From the NCBI GenBank assembly GCA_030770545.1, contig CM061100.1:14686501-14750500 (forward strand): a stretch of DNA of 64,000 nucleotides. Reading direction: 5' to 3'. The stretch is from Macropodus opercularis (Eukaryota; Chordata; Actinopteri; Anabantiformes; Osphronemidae). The notes beneath the pieces are model-generated. The model did no database searches and was not told the DNA's origin. It was given only the letters and a program-made list of their open reading frames with translations. Shown here piece by piece: positions 48,988 through 59,500 of the stretch; the first letter of the stretch is position 1; every line of letters starts with the position of its first letter. A program made the translations under genes and the position numbers.

Positions 48988-51094
48988 ATGGCATCGATTG
49001 CGAAAAAAAGAAAAATGAATTTCTCGGAGAGAGAGGTGGAAATTATAGTGGAAGAAATAGAGAAACAAAAGCACACACTGGTTAACCACTTCAATGCTGG
49101 AGTCACCCACATGGCAAAGAATAACGCGTGGGCAGATATTTTGAAAAAGGTCAACGCTGTCACCACTTGTCCCAGAGAGTTGCCCGAGGTGAAAAAAAAG
49201 TGGTCTGACATGAAGACGGAGGTCCGGAGGAAAGTGGCCCAGGCGCGGGCTGCCATAGAGGGGACGTCCGCGGACTGCACTCCAGTTCCCGTCATCCTCA
49301 CTGCCATGCAGCAGAGGATCTGTAACCTTCTGGGGGAGGCCACCATCATCAGCCTGCCTGCGGGAGACTCAGATGCTGAGATAACTTTACCCGTTACTAT
49401 GAACGCGGCCGCCACCGTCACACTGACAGAGAGTAAGTTAACCAAAGCCCGAGTGAACAGCAAAGGCTGGGACATTAAGAAAACAGCGGAACACACGTCA
49501 TGTTCCAGGGGTTCTGTTCAGTGGTAATTACGCAGAACTGCTGAGGAGTGGAAGCTGAAACTTTGGAGCCTGGATGCCACTGGCTCATCACACCTGCGTC
49601 CTTTTCTTCTGGCTCCTGTGAGACTAGATCCCAGTTCTAAGGCCGTTTGAACTCAAAGCAACCCACTGAACAATAAGCTTGAAGCCTTAGTAAGAGTCCA
49701 CTTGCAGTGTTTGTGACATCACACCTTGATTATTACATCACTGGTCAAAGCCAATGCAATCTCCTACTCAAAGAAGCTTTGCTAAGCAGGAATATGGAGG
49801 CTGAAGCACAAGATGCGACGCTTCGCTGCTGAAGCTTAGGATGAGAAAAGCAAATATGTATAAATAAAGAGGCAGATTTCTGCTCACACTTCGTAGTCGT
49901 AAGGATAGTAGTTCGTACGCGTTTGTATGTTGCCGTTTTTTGAATCTGTTACAGTTCAGTGATTCTAGCAACCACTTCTGTGTCTTTCTGTCTTTCTTAT
50001 CGTATCCAGGCGGCTCAGCCACAGTCTGTGATGAAGCAAAGCCACTGAATGGTAAGTGTCTTTCTTGTGCAATGTTACTTAAACTGAGGGCAGTCACTGC
50101 AGGTGTCTCTGTACGGGTATAGAATGAAATGGGTCGACTGAGTAAATAACTAATATCATATTTATAATATAATATTTTCAGTTTACCGTAAACTTACTAC
50201 TAATGTTAATGTTTTAGTAGTTAGAAATGAAGGAATTTATCTTTATAATTATTTTGTATCTAGCACGTTATGAGTAAAAACAGAGTTTCTCCTACTTAAC
50301 AGGCCACAAAGGAGAAAATACAACTGCTACAAACAACTAGGTCACTAAGGCCTGCATGCATTTATTAATCCCTCTTTTTACATTTTGGTGATACTAGAAA
50401 GACTCAGTTCTCTGTCTCGGTGACTGGAAGAGCTTGTGTGTGGCTGCATCAGCCTCTACTAAATCATTCTCATCATTTCTTCTTTCAGTTTCTTTGTTGC
50501 ACTTTGTTTGAGTGAGATGATGTTCTGTGGATCAAAACTATCACCTCTGTCCTGTTTCCAGCTGAAACTACGTATCACACCTTAGAGGATGGAGGTGTGG
50601 TGGAGTACTGCACCACTACTGTAAGCGACTCCACTCCCACTGTGGTGGCATCTGTGGATGCTCCTGTGGAGATGCTGGCCTCGTCTTCAGCGTCCCCACC
50701 TCCACTTCAGAGTCAGACCAAACCCCAGGAGCTGAAGAGCCGTATCGCCCTCAACTCAGCCCGTCTGCTGCAGGAGCAGAGAGTCACCAACGTCCACATC
50801 CGAGAGATCGCCCATCATCTGGAGGGCCAGAATGAGCTGCTGCAGATGATGCGACGTTCGCAGGAGGCTCAGGCGTTTGCGCAGGAAAGACAGGCCCAAG
50901 CCCTGGAAGGTACACAAGCTGCTATTCTTGCCTTAGTGCAGATGCTCCGGCCTGCTCTGAAAGACCTGCGCAAATTCCTGCAGAGCGGGACAGAGGTGGC
51001 AAACACCTGCAGCTCAGCAGCAGGTGGAGTGACTGATGGGGCAGGAACAGAGGAGCAGAGCAGGCCCAAAACGCCTCCACCTCCGCCACAATAA
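48988..51094 (+). CDS. naif1: Nuclear apoptosis-inducing factor 1
   Basis: Nuclear protein with a Myb/SANT-like trihelix domain derived from Harbinger transposons; in vertebrates it partners HARBI1. Exons: 48988-49432 and 50562-51094 (TAA), phase 1, 325 aa (human 327). N-terminus MASIAKKRKMNFSEREVEII, then VNHFNAG, RELPEVKKKWSDMKTEVRRK, and MQQRICNLLGEATIISLP. The join restores TVTLTE-TETTYHTLEDG as in human. Exon 2 holds the helical C-terminal part LKSRIALNSARLLQEQRVTN and ERQAQALEGTQAA. The intron contains a possible in-frame cassette exon (50010-50051). Compared with human, the Gly-rich linker after the Myb domain is much shorter. Confidence 0.96.
50010..50051 (+). other. Candidate 42-nt in-frame cassette exon of naif1
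   Basis: Preceded by a long pyrimidine tract and CAG, followed by a perfect G|GTAAGT donor. It is open in the phase set by exon 1 and adds 14 codons without a stop. Not present in the human protein I remember, so inclusion is unproven. Confidence 0.45.
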
Positions 51095-53591
51095 ACTGAG
51101 GAGACGCAACAGACAGTGTGTGTGTGTGTGAGTGTGTGTGTGTTGAGCTGAAGGCTGAAGAGAGAACAACAGAAAGAGCTGCCTTAGTGGGAATATGATA
51201 GATTTCTACTTATGTTTTATTCTTTGCAACAGTGAGAGAAGCATTTACAAGGTTATGTTAAAAATATTTTTTACAGCCTGTCAGTAATTGTCAAAATCAG
51301 TGTAAGTTATGTAACAAAGGTTTGATATTCAACCTTCAAGGTATTTAAGTTTAGTTTCTCCATGTCATACAGTGAAACAAAATCTATAGCCTCTGATTTC
51401 CATAAAGGCTGCATCAACCAAGAGGTTTGTGTATGTAAAGTAAGTTCAATCAGGATACGTGACACCTGTTGTGAAAGACATTATTTGCCTTTAATGTTAA
51501 ATTCCACCTTTTGTGCCATATATCTACTTACAGCCACACAGAGATATTCTGTTTTCAGTCACGTTATTATTGTCTCTCCGTGTCTTGCCCTGGTGTGGAC
51601 ATCAAGGCTGTATTGTGACTTGATGAAAGGAAATACTTTACAAATTAGTGTTACAGCCTTTTCAAAATGAAAATAACTATAAATGTATTAGTTTGTAAAT
51701 GCAATGACTAGAAATACTACTGGACTGAGCCATTAAAATGGACCCTTACACACAGTATGCTGTACTGTCATCTTGGTAAAACTGCTGCGCAGGGTTTTCA
51801 TTTGAAAACCGCTTCTCATTAGGTTTCTGACAGCAGATTTTTAGCGTGTGGTCTGAGCCACATCTACCGGCTCAGTAGATGAAAGCAGACGGACACAGGA
51901 GATTCAAGACATGGCTTATGATTAGAATACATGTTAGAACTATATATTAGCTTATTATCAGGCAAAGCAGCAGATGAATGGAACGGTAGGATTACCGTTT
52001 ATATATTATATAAACGATTATAGCAGGAAGTTTATTAGCTAGGACTTAAAAAATGATTGTATCCCAGGTTTCAACATCACTTCAGACAGGATTCCCTCCA
52101 AAAATAGAAGAATGTTTAGCCATGAAATACATTATTTTCTTTCCTTCTGCTTCGCGTGTACATTACGTGTTGAGCCCCTCCAGCAGCTCTTTAATAAAAA
52201 AGAGGAAGCTCAAATTTCCAGAGCATTTGGCGTTGGAGGAGCTTACAGCGGTGCCTTCTGCCAAATAGTTCAAGACTAACTCACGTGGTTAACAAGGAAC
52301 CAGAGTCAAGGCAGGATAATGATCAGCAGCTCATGGTCGCGTATGTATGAAAGGATTTCGCTATAGTATGTGTGAGAGGTTAAATCTGAATAATGTCCCT
52401 CACGGCACCTCATACGAGAAGTCGAGTCGACTTTTGGGCTGTTTTAATTTTACAGCTTTAACAACAGAGAAAGAACCAGTGAATCTAACGCTAACGTTTG
52501 GCGTTCAACCCTGACATACGTCTTCGGGGGCAGCTCTCCTTCTCTTGGTGGCTCTTAATGAGAGCTCATAATAAATGTCTTGCTCTTCTACACATCAGCT
52601 GACATCTGCAAACTGATGGAGCAATGGTCTCAGCTTCCTGAGGTGTGAACAGAGGGGCTTGTACAATTTGAAAGGGTGGGGAGACAATGTTCAGGTATGG
52701 ATGTCAGAGGATTCAAGCATGGATGGCGGAAGAACAACGGTAAACCTGGGAGTAATCATTCAATATTTGACATGTCATAGCTGTAATAGTAGGATGCTAT
52801 GTTATTTGGAATGCTTTCATTTATTGTGTATTGTTGGTGTTATACTGAAGGAAATTCTGTAGAGTAATAAGCTGCAGTCGCCTCAAACACAAGAGAGGTG
52901 TTACAGGATCAGTGAAACATCCCGATTCACCTACTAAACTCATCCTGGTGTAGACTTGGATCAGTGTTGTTTAACAGACCACGTGTATCAATCACAGAAT
53001 CACTGATTAAACATGGACTAAACTCACAGAGCAGCTGATGGTGGAGATGAACCAAGAGCTGAAACATGATAATTAAGGGGTCATTTGATCAGTTTATGTC
53101 AATTCATCTAATATGTCTTTGAACCCGGTCAAAGTCAAGTCAACGGATATTTGCTGCTTAGTGATGTGATTGTTTCTAACAGTGTTTAAATGACGTGAAT
53201 GGAAACGTGTCTCGTGTTTTACTGTCAGTAGAGACTTTAGCTCTCGCTAAACGCCGTCGTGGGGACGTGGCCTCCAGGAAACGAGGACCAGACCAGTTTA
53301 ACCAGTTTAAGGCCTGAGCGCTGGTCTGAGTAGCAGCTTCTCCTCGGTACTATGTCCAGTGGAGGAGGAGCTAGAGACGGAACCTTTACCTGTAGACGCT
53401 GAACAGAGCCTCACGTGGACTTGACGCAACAGACTTTGCGGCTGCATCACTTACTCACTTTCTGTCTTCACGTAGACGTTTGGTGTTGTGCAATTCTCCC
53501 CGAATCCATTTGATGGCGCTGATGAGTCGCATTTAATACCCGGAAAAAGACGAAGAAGCAGAAACGTCACCTTCCGTAAAACACGTTCAAA
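51095..53591. other. naif1 3' UTR and gap to dpm2
   Basis: A GT microsatellite (51115-51144) follows the stop. An AATAAA at 52193-52198 could end a 1.1-kb 3' UTR. The rest shows no gene. In human, FAM102A (EEIG1) lies between NAIF1 and DPM2; no exon of it was recognised here. Confidence 0.6.
51115..51144. repeat. (GT)n microsatellite in naif1 3' UTR
   Basis: Interrupted once by GA. Confidence 0.9.
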
Positions 53592-55117
53592 ATGGTAAGA
53601 TTGGACCTAAATAAACGCGCTAGAGACGCGAACCTGTAGCCGCTGTTCACACCGAGGTCGGGTCAAGACGTTTCAGCTTGAACGCGATAAAGACTCTTAC
53701 GTCGACATGTTGTTAACGTTACGTTAGCATAGAATTAGCTTGATACTTGTTGTGCTTCGACATTTCATTGATTAGTGTGTTTATTACTGAATGTGAAGCG
53801 TTTTACCTGTCAATCACTTTCTCTGCTTCATCAGTCAAGCCAGGCGCAGCTTGAGCGTTAGTGCACATTTTACTAGGAACTACGGTACCGGTGCTTGGCG
53901 CTAACTGAGGGCTTTTTAAAGAAGTTGAATTATGACTTGATAAATGATAGACGGGAGAAAAATCATGTGCTTTATTTTCATATTACGCGATTTTATATTG
54001 ATTATTAGTCCCCATCACTCATCCACAAGATCACATTGAAGGTTTCACGTAAAGGCTTCATTAACATGAAAACACAAGGACATTGTCGTTTTATTGTAAT
54101 GTAAAATTACTGCTCAGTGAGAAACTGTAATAGTATCCAAATACTCGTAGTAATTAGGTTTGCGCTTCACGCGTTCATTTCGGTCTCTCCAAGCACCCGT
54201 ACCGTAATGCTTCGAAAACACGTGCAATAAGGAGCCTCTGCTTCCAGGCTACGGGAGCGGACCGAGCGGTTGGACTGAGCCTCGTCGCCTTCAGCCTGGT
54301 GCTGTTCACCTACTACTCCGTCTGGGTCGTTGTCCTGGTACAGTACACGGCGCCGCGTTGTGCTTTCTGCTGACCCTGTCGCAGCTAACGCAGCTCTGTC
54401 CCCGCAGCCGTTCGTGGACGGGGAGCACGTCCTGCGCCGGTTCTTCCTTCCGCAGGAGTTTACGGTGCTGGTACCTGCCGTGGCAGCCGTCGTGGTGCTT
54501 CTCTGCGTAGGTGGGTCCAGCTGCACATGATGTCTGCACGCAAAGCGAACCCGCCCCAGTTTAAAGGCGTTTGAACTTCTGGGATGCAAAGCAGAACCTG
54601 CGTCCTGACAACAAGAAAAGACCCGAAAGCGTTTCCTCCCCGTTACACCAGCGTTTGGTGTAATAATGGCTCAGGATGCTCATTGTCACAGTGGACACTG
54701 GCTTAACCCGGAAGATGAGGCCTCAGCAGCTCAAGGCCACTGTCGCCTCTTCATGAGATTAGATTAGATTACATAGCACTTTATTTATCCCGCAGTGGGG
54801 AAATTCTGGTGACCCAGCAGCAGCAGAGAGACAGTTGCAATAATTACAAAAAAAAATAGTAAATAGTTTGACTTTATATACAAAATGACATAATGTTCCA
54901 CCATTTGGGTTCAGTAGCAGTAAAGTCTGTTTTTACTGGATTAGCCTGAAAACAAGTGCCAGCTATTTTCATTTCAGTGCTTTACTCCGACCTGCTCACC
55001 TTGAGGCTGTTTGGTGCCTGAAGAACCGTCCAGGCTAATCATCTATGTATGTTCTCCTCAGGCGCCTTCACTGCTGTTTTAATGTGGAAGAATTACAAGC
55101 CAAAGAAAGTGGACTAA
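53592..55117 (+). CDS. dpm2: Dolichol-phosphate mannosyltransferase subunit 2
   Basis: Small ER membrane subunit that stabilises the DPM1 catalytic subunit making dolichol-phosphate-mannose, the donor for N-glycans and GPI anchors; it also associates with GPI-GnT. Exons: 53592-53594, 54248-54337, 54408-54510, 55062-55117 (TAA), 83 aa (human 84). Reads MATGADRAVGLSLVAFSLVL, with membrane span 1 to VWVVVL, then PFVDGEHVLRRFFLPQEF, span 2 AVAAVVVLLCVGAFTAVL and a basic tail NYKPKKVD. The first coding exon is the ATG alone, followed directly by GTAAGA. The ATG|GCTACGGG join matches human DPM2 (MATG). An AATAAA lies at 55448. Confidence 0.95.
54765..54850 (-). mobile_element. LINE 3'-tail fragment (reverse)
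   Basis: CACTTTATTTATCCCGCAGT followed by GGGGAAATTCTGG is the reverse complement of the GAATTTCCCC...GGGATaAATAAAGTG tail common in teleost LINEs. Short, in dpm2 intron 3. Confidence 0.5.
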
Positions 55118-55447
55118 TCCCTGAGCGTTGGATGGAAAACAAGAACCAATCTCTCTGTCTCCACAATCACCAGCATCAGTGTCCCGTCTTAGATGAACAC
55201 ACTTCTCTTCCCCCGTCCTTTCCAGAGCCACTGCTGAGTCTTCAAGCTACTGTTAATGGACAGACATACCGTTGTCCGAGCAGCGAGGCTGTTGGGTAAC
55301 TGAACACCTGCACAGATGTGCATCTCAAACATTAAGCAGGACTCCTTATATTTGGGCCCATGCAGTAATTATGTCGGTCTGTGTGAAAGAAATGTTTCTT
55401 GGCATTTGAAGTAATAATCTGACAAACTCTTGTGGTTCTGATGATTG

Positions 55448-55453
55448 AATAAA
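55448..55453 (+). terminator. dpm2: dpm2 polyadenylation signal AATAAA
   Basis: Canonical hexamer 330 nt after the dpm2 stop. Confidence 0.75.
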
Positions 55454-55469
55454 AGACACATGCTAAGAC

Positions 55470-56574
55470 ATACATTTGTTGAATGCTGTTGATTTGTGCA
55501 TATTTATATTTGCAGTATGTTTATCAGCACTACTTTAGTTTTTCTACATTTAACCATCACTAGTCAATCTATCAGATTTAAAAGATCAAATTTGCTGGAT
55601 TTCACAGTTGCTTTAGCGTCATTTTCATATTGAAAAGCTACTAATAAACACAAAAGTGTGTTTTAACTGATTTCAGTCCATTTGTGTTGCTGTTGTTTCT
55701 CATTGGCTCTGGATGTTTATGCATATTCATCTCAGTCCATTTCTACCTCGTGTTGAGGGGAGTCCCTGTGTCTCTGCTGCCTGATGCTGAGCAGGTGAGT
55801 TTTTCTCTGAAGTTGCTGCTGGAGATAATGACTCTTGACATGAAGACCAAACCAGAGCAGAGTTAATCGTGAGGAACATCAGCCATGTTTCTAGCTTTCC
55901 CTGTCATCCACAGTCCGGTGAGGCAGATGTTAACATTTTCCTGTCCCAGCTTGTGGTTTTGTCTTTTTCTCTGACGGGCTCCCAGCATGTGTGTGTTCTG
56001 CCAACAGGACAGGGTCCCATCAAGATGGACCATGTGTGCAATGCACCTTTTCAGTTTTGATGGATGGGGACTGTACTGAGATGACCAGGCCTCGTTCAAC
56101 CTGCCGAACGTAATGATATGTGAATAAAGCTGAATCGTAAGTGTTGGTGTGATGCCGTGAGTCAGCAGGACCTTCTCGTGGCTACACTGTCATGGAGACA
56201 TGTTAACAGTGGGTTGAGGTGTGAGTCTGAGTCTTTGTCTCTACGTGTCTCTGTCCAGGGGGACCCGCCCCTCGCATGATTGACAGCTGGGATAGACTCC
56301 AGGACGTCCGCGACCCCCGAGAAGCGAGTGAGAATGTTCTATAGGTTGACTTATGATTTTCCTCCTGTACTGTGGAGTAAATGTGTGCGTTCAGGTTAGG
56401 TTTAGTATAAATGAGAGGTTTTGCCGTAAAGGCTTCTGTGAATGATGAAAGTCAAACTCCGCTCGATGTGGCGCACACGTGATGGCACCCACGCACGCGC
56501 GCACACGCACGCGCGCACCGCAGCTCCAGTCAGCCCGGTCGGCGGCTGACACAGACCTGCTCTGATCCGCCGCC
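55470..56574. other. Gap between dpm2 and pip5kl1
   Basis: 1.1 kb with no coding sequence recognised. The right end carries a CA/CG alternating tract (56491-56518) and the presumed pip5kl1 promoter. Confidence 0.55.
56491..56518. repeat. CA/CG alternating purine-pyrimidine tract
   Basis: ACGCACGCGCGCACACGCAC and following bases alternate strictly, about 57 nt before the pip5kl1 ATG; possible Z-DNA former. Confidence 0.85.
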
Positions 56575-59500
56575 ATGAGCCACATCGAGGTAAGTGAACG
56601 CTTCATCCCATAGCGGCTGAAATGCGGGAAACGCGTAGCAGCAGATATGATGAGTGCGAGTGGATCATTGTTTCCATACGTTGCTTCATGTGGTTCTGAC
56701 CAACTCAGGAACCGCAACAACGAGCGAAGCGTAAATCAAGTAAACTAACACGAGCCGCAATCTGCGCAAAAGTCCGCTTAGAGCTGGTTTACGCGCACAA
56801 CAAACGCAGAACATTTCTAACAGCCTGGACCAGGCAGTAGACACGTAAGTAAAGGAGTAAACGAATTCATCCTCTTTTAGTCTGGGCTCAATTCATGATG
56901 GTTTAATGACACAGGATCAATCTCCATGGTAACTAGACTGAGTTTCACTGATCCTGACATCGTGTGTAGAGGCCGCGCTGGGATGTGTCGCTAATAACTT
57001 TGGCCTTGCTGGAGTTTGGCTTCTTCCATGCAGCTCTCTGACGGCTTGTGAACCGCAGTCTGCAAGTCATTGCATAGTGAGCATTGGATTTCTGCCACAC
57101 ATCTCAGTTGTGCTGAGGCCAGAGAATTTAAGCATAAAACCCTTTTCTGTCCTCAGAATCTTCAAGGTGCATTTACACGTGAACGTTTCCTATCAATCCT
57201 TCCATTAGAGCCACATTTATGGAGACAGCGTGATGTTATTGTAGCACACACAGAAACCAACTGGCTTCCAGTCAGTATTGATGCCTTGACACAGGGGCAG
57301 TGTTGTACCACCCCCCCCCCCCCCCCCCACGACTTAATAACAGACTTCACTGGACCATCTTCTATATGTACAGTTGCTAGAAAAAGTATCTCAACCCTTT
57401 GTGATTTCATGGATTTCTGCATAAATCAGTCATAAACATGTTCTGATCTTCATCTAAGTCACAACAATAGACAAACACAGTTTGCTTAAACTAATGCTGC
57501 ACAAACATTCTATGTTTTTATTGGACATGTGAACGTTCTCAGAGCAGGTGGTGAAGCATGTGAACCTTTGGCCTTAATAACTGGTCGACCCTCCTCAACC
57601 AAACGTTTCCTGTAGCTGCAGATCAGACCTGCTCAACGGTCTGGAGGAATTTTGGACGTTTCCTCTTTACTAAACAGTTTCAGGGCATCAATGTTCTTGG
57701 ACGTCTGGTGTGAATCGTCTCCTGAGGTCGGGTTGAGGTCCAGACTCTGACTGGTCCAGTCCAGAAGGAGGATGTTCTCTGTTGTTGATTTGCTGCTATG
57801 CTTTGGGTCGTGGTCCTGTTGCATCACCATCCTCTGTGGCTTCAGTTGGTGGCAGATGGTCTGAGGTTTTACTTCATAAACCTTGGAATCATTTTTCCAT
57901 CAGTGACAGTAAACCGTCCAGGCCCTGAGGCAGCAAAGCCCCAAACCATGATGCTCCTCCACCATGTTTCCAGTGATGAGGTGTAGATGTTGGTGATCTG
58001 GGCCTTTTTCTCCACATATTGTTGTGTCTTCTTTCCATCAACTCAGTTTTGGTTTCGTCTGTCCTTAGAATATGTTGCCAGTGGTTCTGTGGATCATCCA
58101 GCTGCTCTTTGGCAAACTTCAAATGTGCTGCAGTATTTTTCTGGACATCAGTGTCTTCCTCCGTGGTTCCTCCCATATTCTCCATTCTAGGTTCATCTTT
58201 TACTTATTGTTGATTTGTCAACTTAAATGTCATCATGTGTCAGATTCCTGTGAGTCTTAGCTGACGTTAGGATTCTTCTTCCCTCGTTCTGTGTCTCAGT
58301 CATCTTACGGGACGACCAGGTCCAGGGAGAATAGCTACAGAGCTGAGCTTCAGTCTGTCTCACCGTGGACACGTGGACATCAAGGCTTTCACAGATGCTG
58401 TTGTGACGTTCATGCTTCTTGGTCGTAGGTCTTCTCAGAGTCTTTGTGTGAGGCTTGGTTCACATCAATGCTTCTAGAGAACAGTGAACCCATGACTGGT
58501 GTGTTTTTATAGGCAGGACAGCTTTAACCAACACATCCAACCTCATCACATTGACTGGACTCCAGGTTGTTGACTCCTGGCTCCAATTAGCTCTTCACAT
58601 ACTTTACCACCTGCTCTGAGAACGTTCACATGTTATGTTCAATAAACACATTAAACATATCATGTTTGTGCAGCATTAGTTTAAGCAGACTGTGTTTTTC
58701 TATTGTTGTGACTTAGATGAAGATCAGACCATTTATGACCAATTTATGCAGAAATACATGAAATCACAAAGGGTTCACAGACTTTGTCTTGCAACTGTAT
58801 CTATATACTGTGTGTGTGTAGTGTGTGTGACTAAGCACAACACAGCTTCAGTACTTACTCTGTGAATATGTTGCATGTGGCAGCGACAGGGCTCAGGAAT
58901 GGAAAGTGAGGCTTCATTTAACAATTGATCTCTTGACTACTCTGCAGTTTCGTTCACGGTCACTGTTCCATCAGCTGTCAACACGGCAGCTCTTCACAAA
59001 GGCCTCACTAAGCCTCAGCCTGTAAACACGGTGGAGCCCGTTGCAGCTAGAGAACCACGTCTGTCATTAGTAGCGGTGGAGACCAACCCGAGGCCAACGG
59101 TGGAGTCCCGTCCCTCTTTGTTCTGTGGAGCACGTCTTCACATTCGCATTTCAGTTTAGCTTAGTCAGTCAACGTCACACAAACCTGCTGCTCCTACGGT
59201 TTCACACCCTAGAACAATCAGATGGGAACAACATGTCCCTTTAGGGCCTCTGTAGTTTCAGCCTATTTAAGTTTGCTGAATGTTGAATGCATGGATGACT
59301 GCACAATGAACACGTATCCTATTTCATCTTACATCCATCCCTCACCCGCACATACTCCCACATCCATCCGTCCACTCAAGCCCAGCACGGAGCCCAAAGA
59401 CGGCTGCAGCCAGTGGCACCACGCTCCCGCCCCTCTGTGGACTCACTACAGCCCTCCCCTGCCAGGCGCTGACCTCCACACGGGACGAAGTGTGGTAATC

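Noticed and set aside
48957..49496. 179-codon minus-strand open frame
   Set aside because: Exact antisense of naif1 exon 1, with no own features.
51362..51670. 102-codon frame downstream of naif1
   Set aside because: Lies in the AT-rich presumed 3' UTR and has no protein-like pattern.
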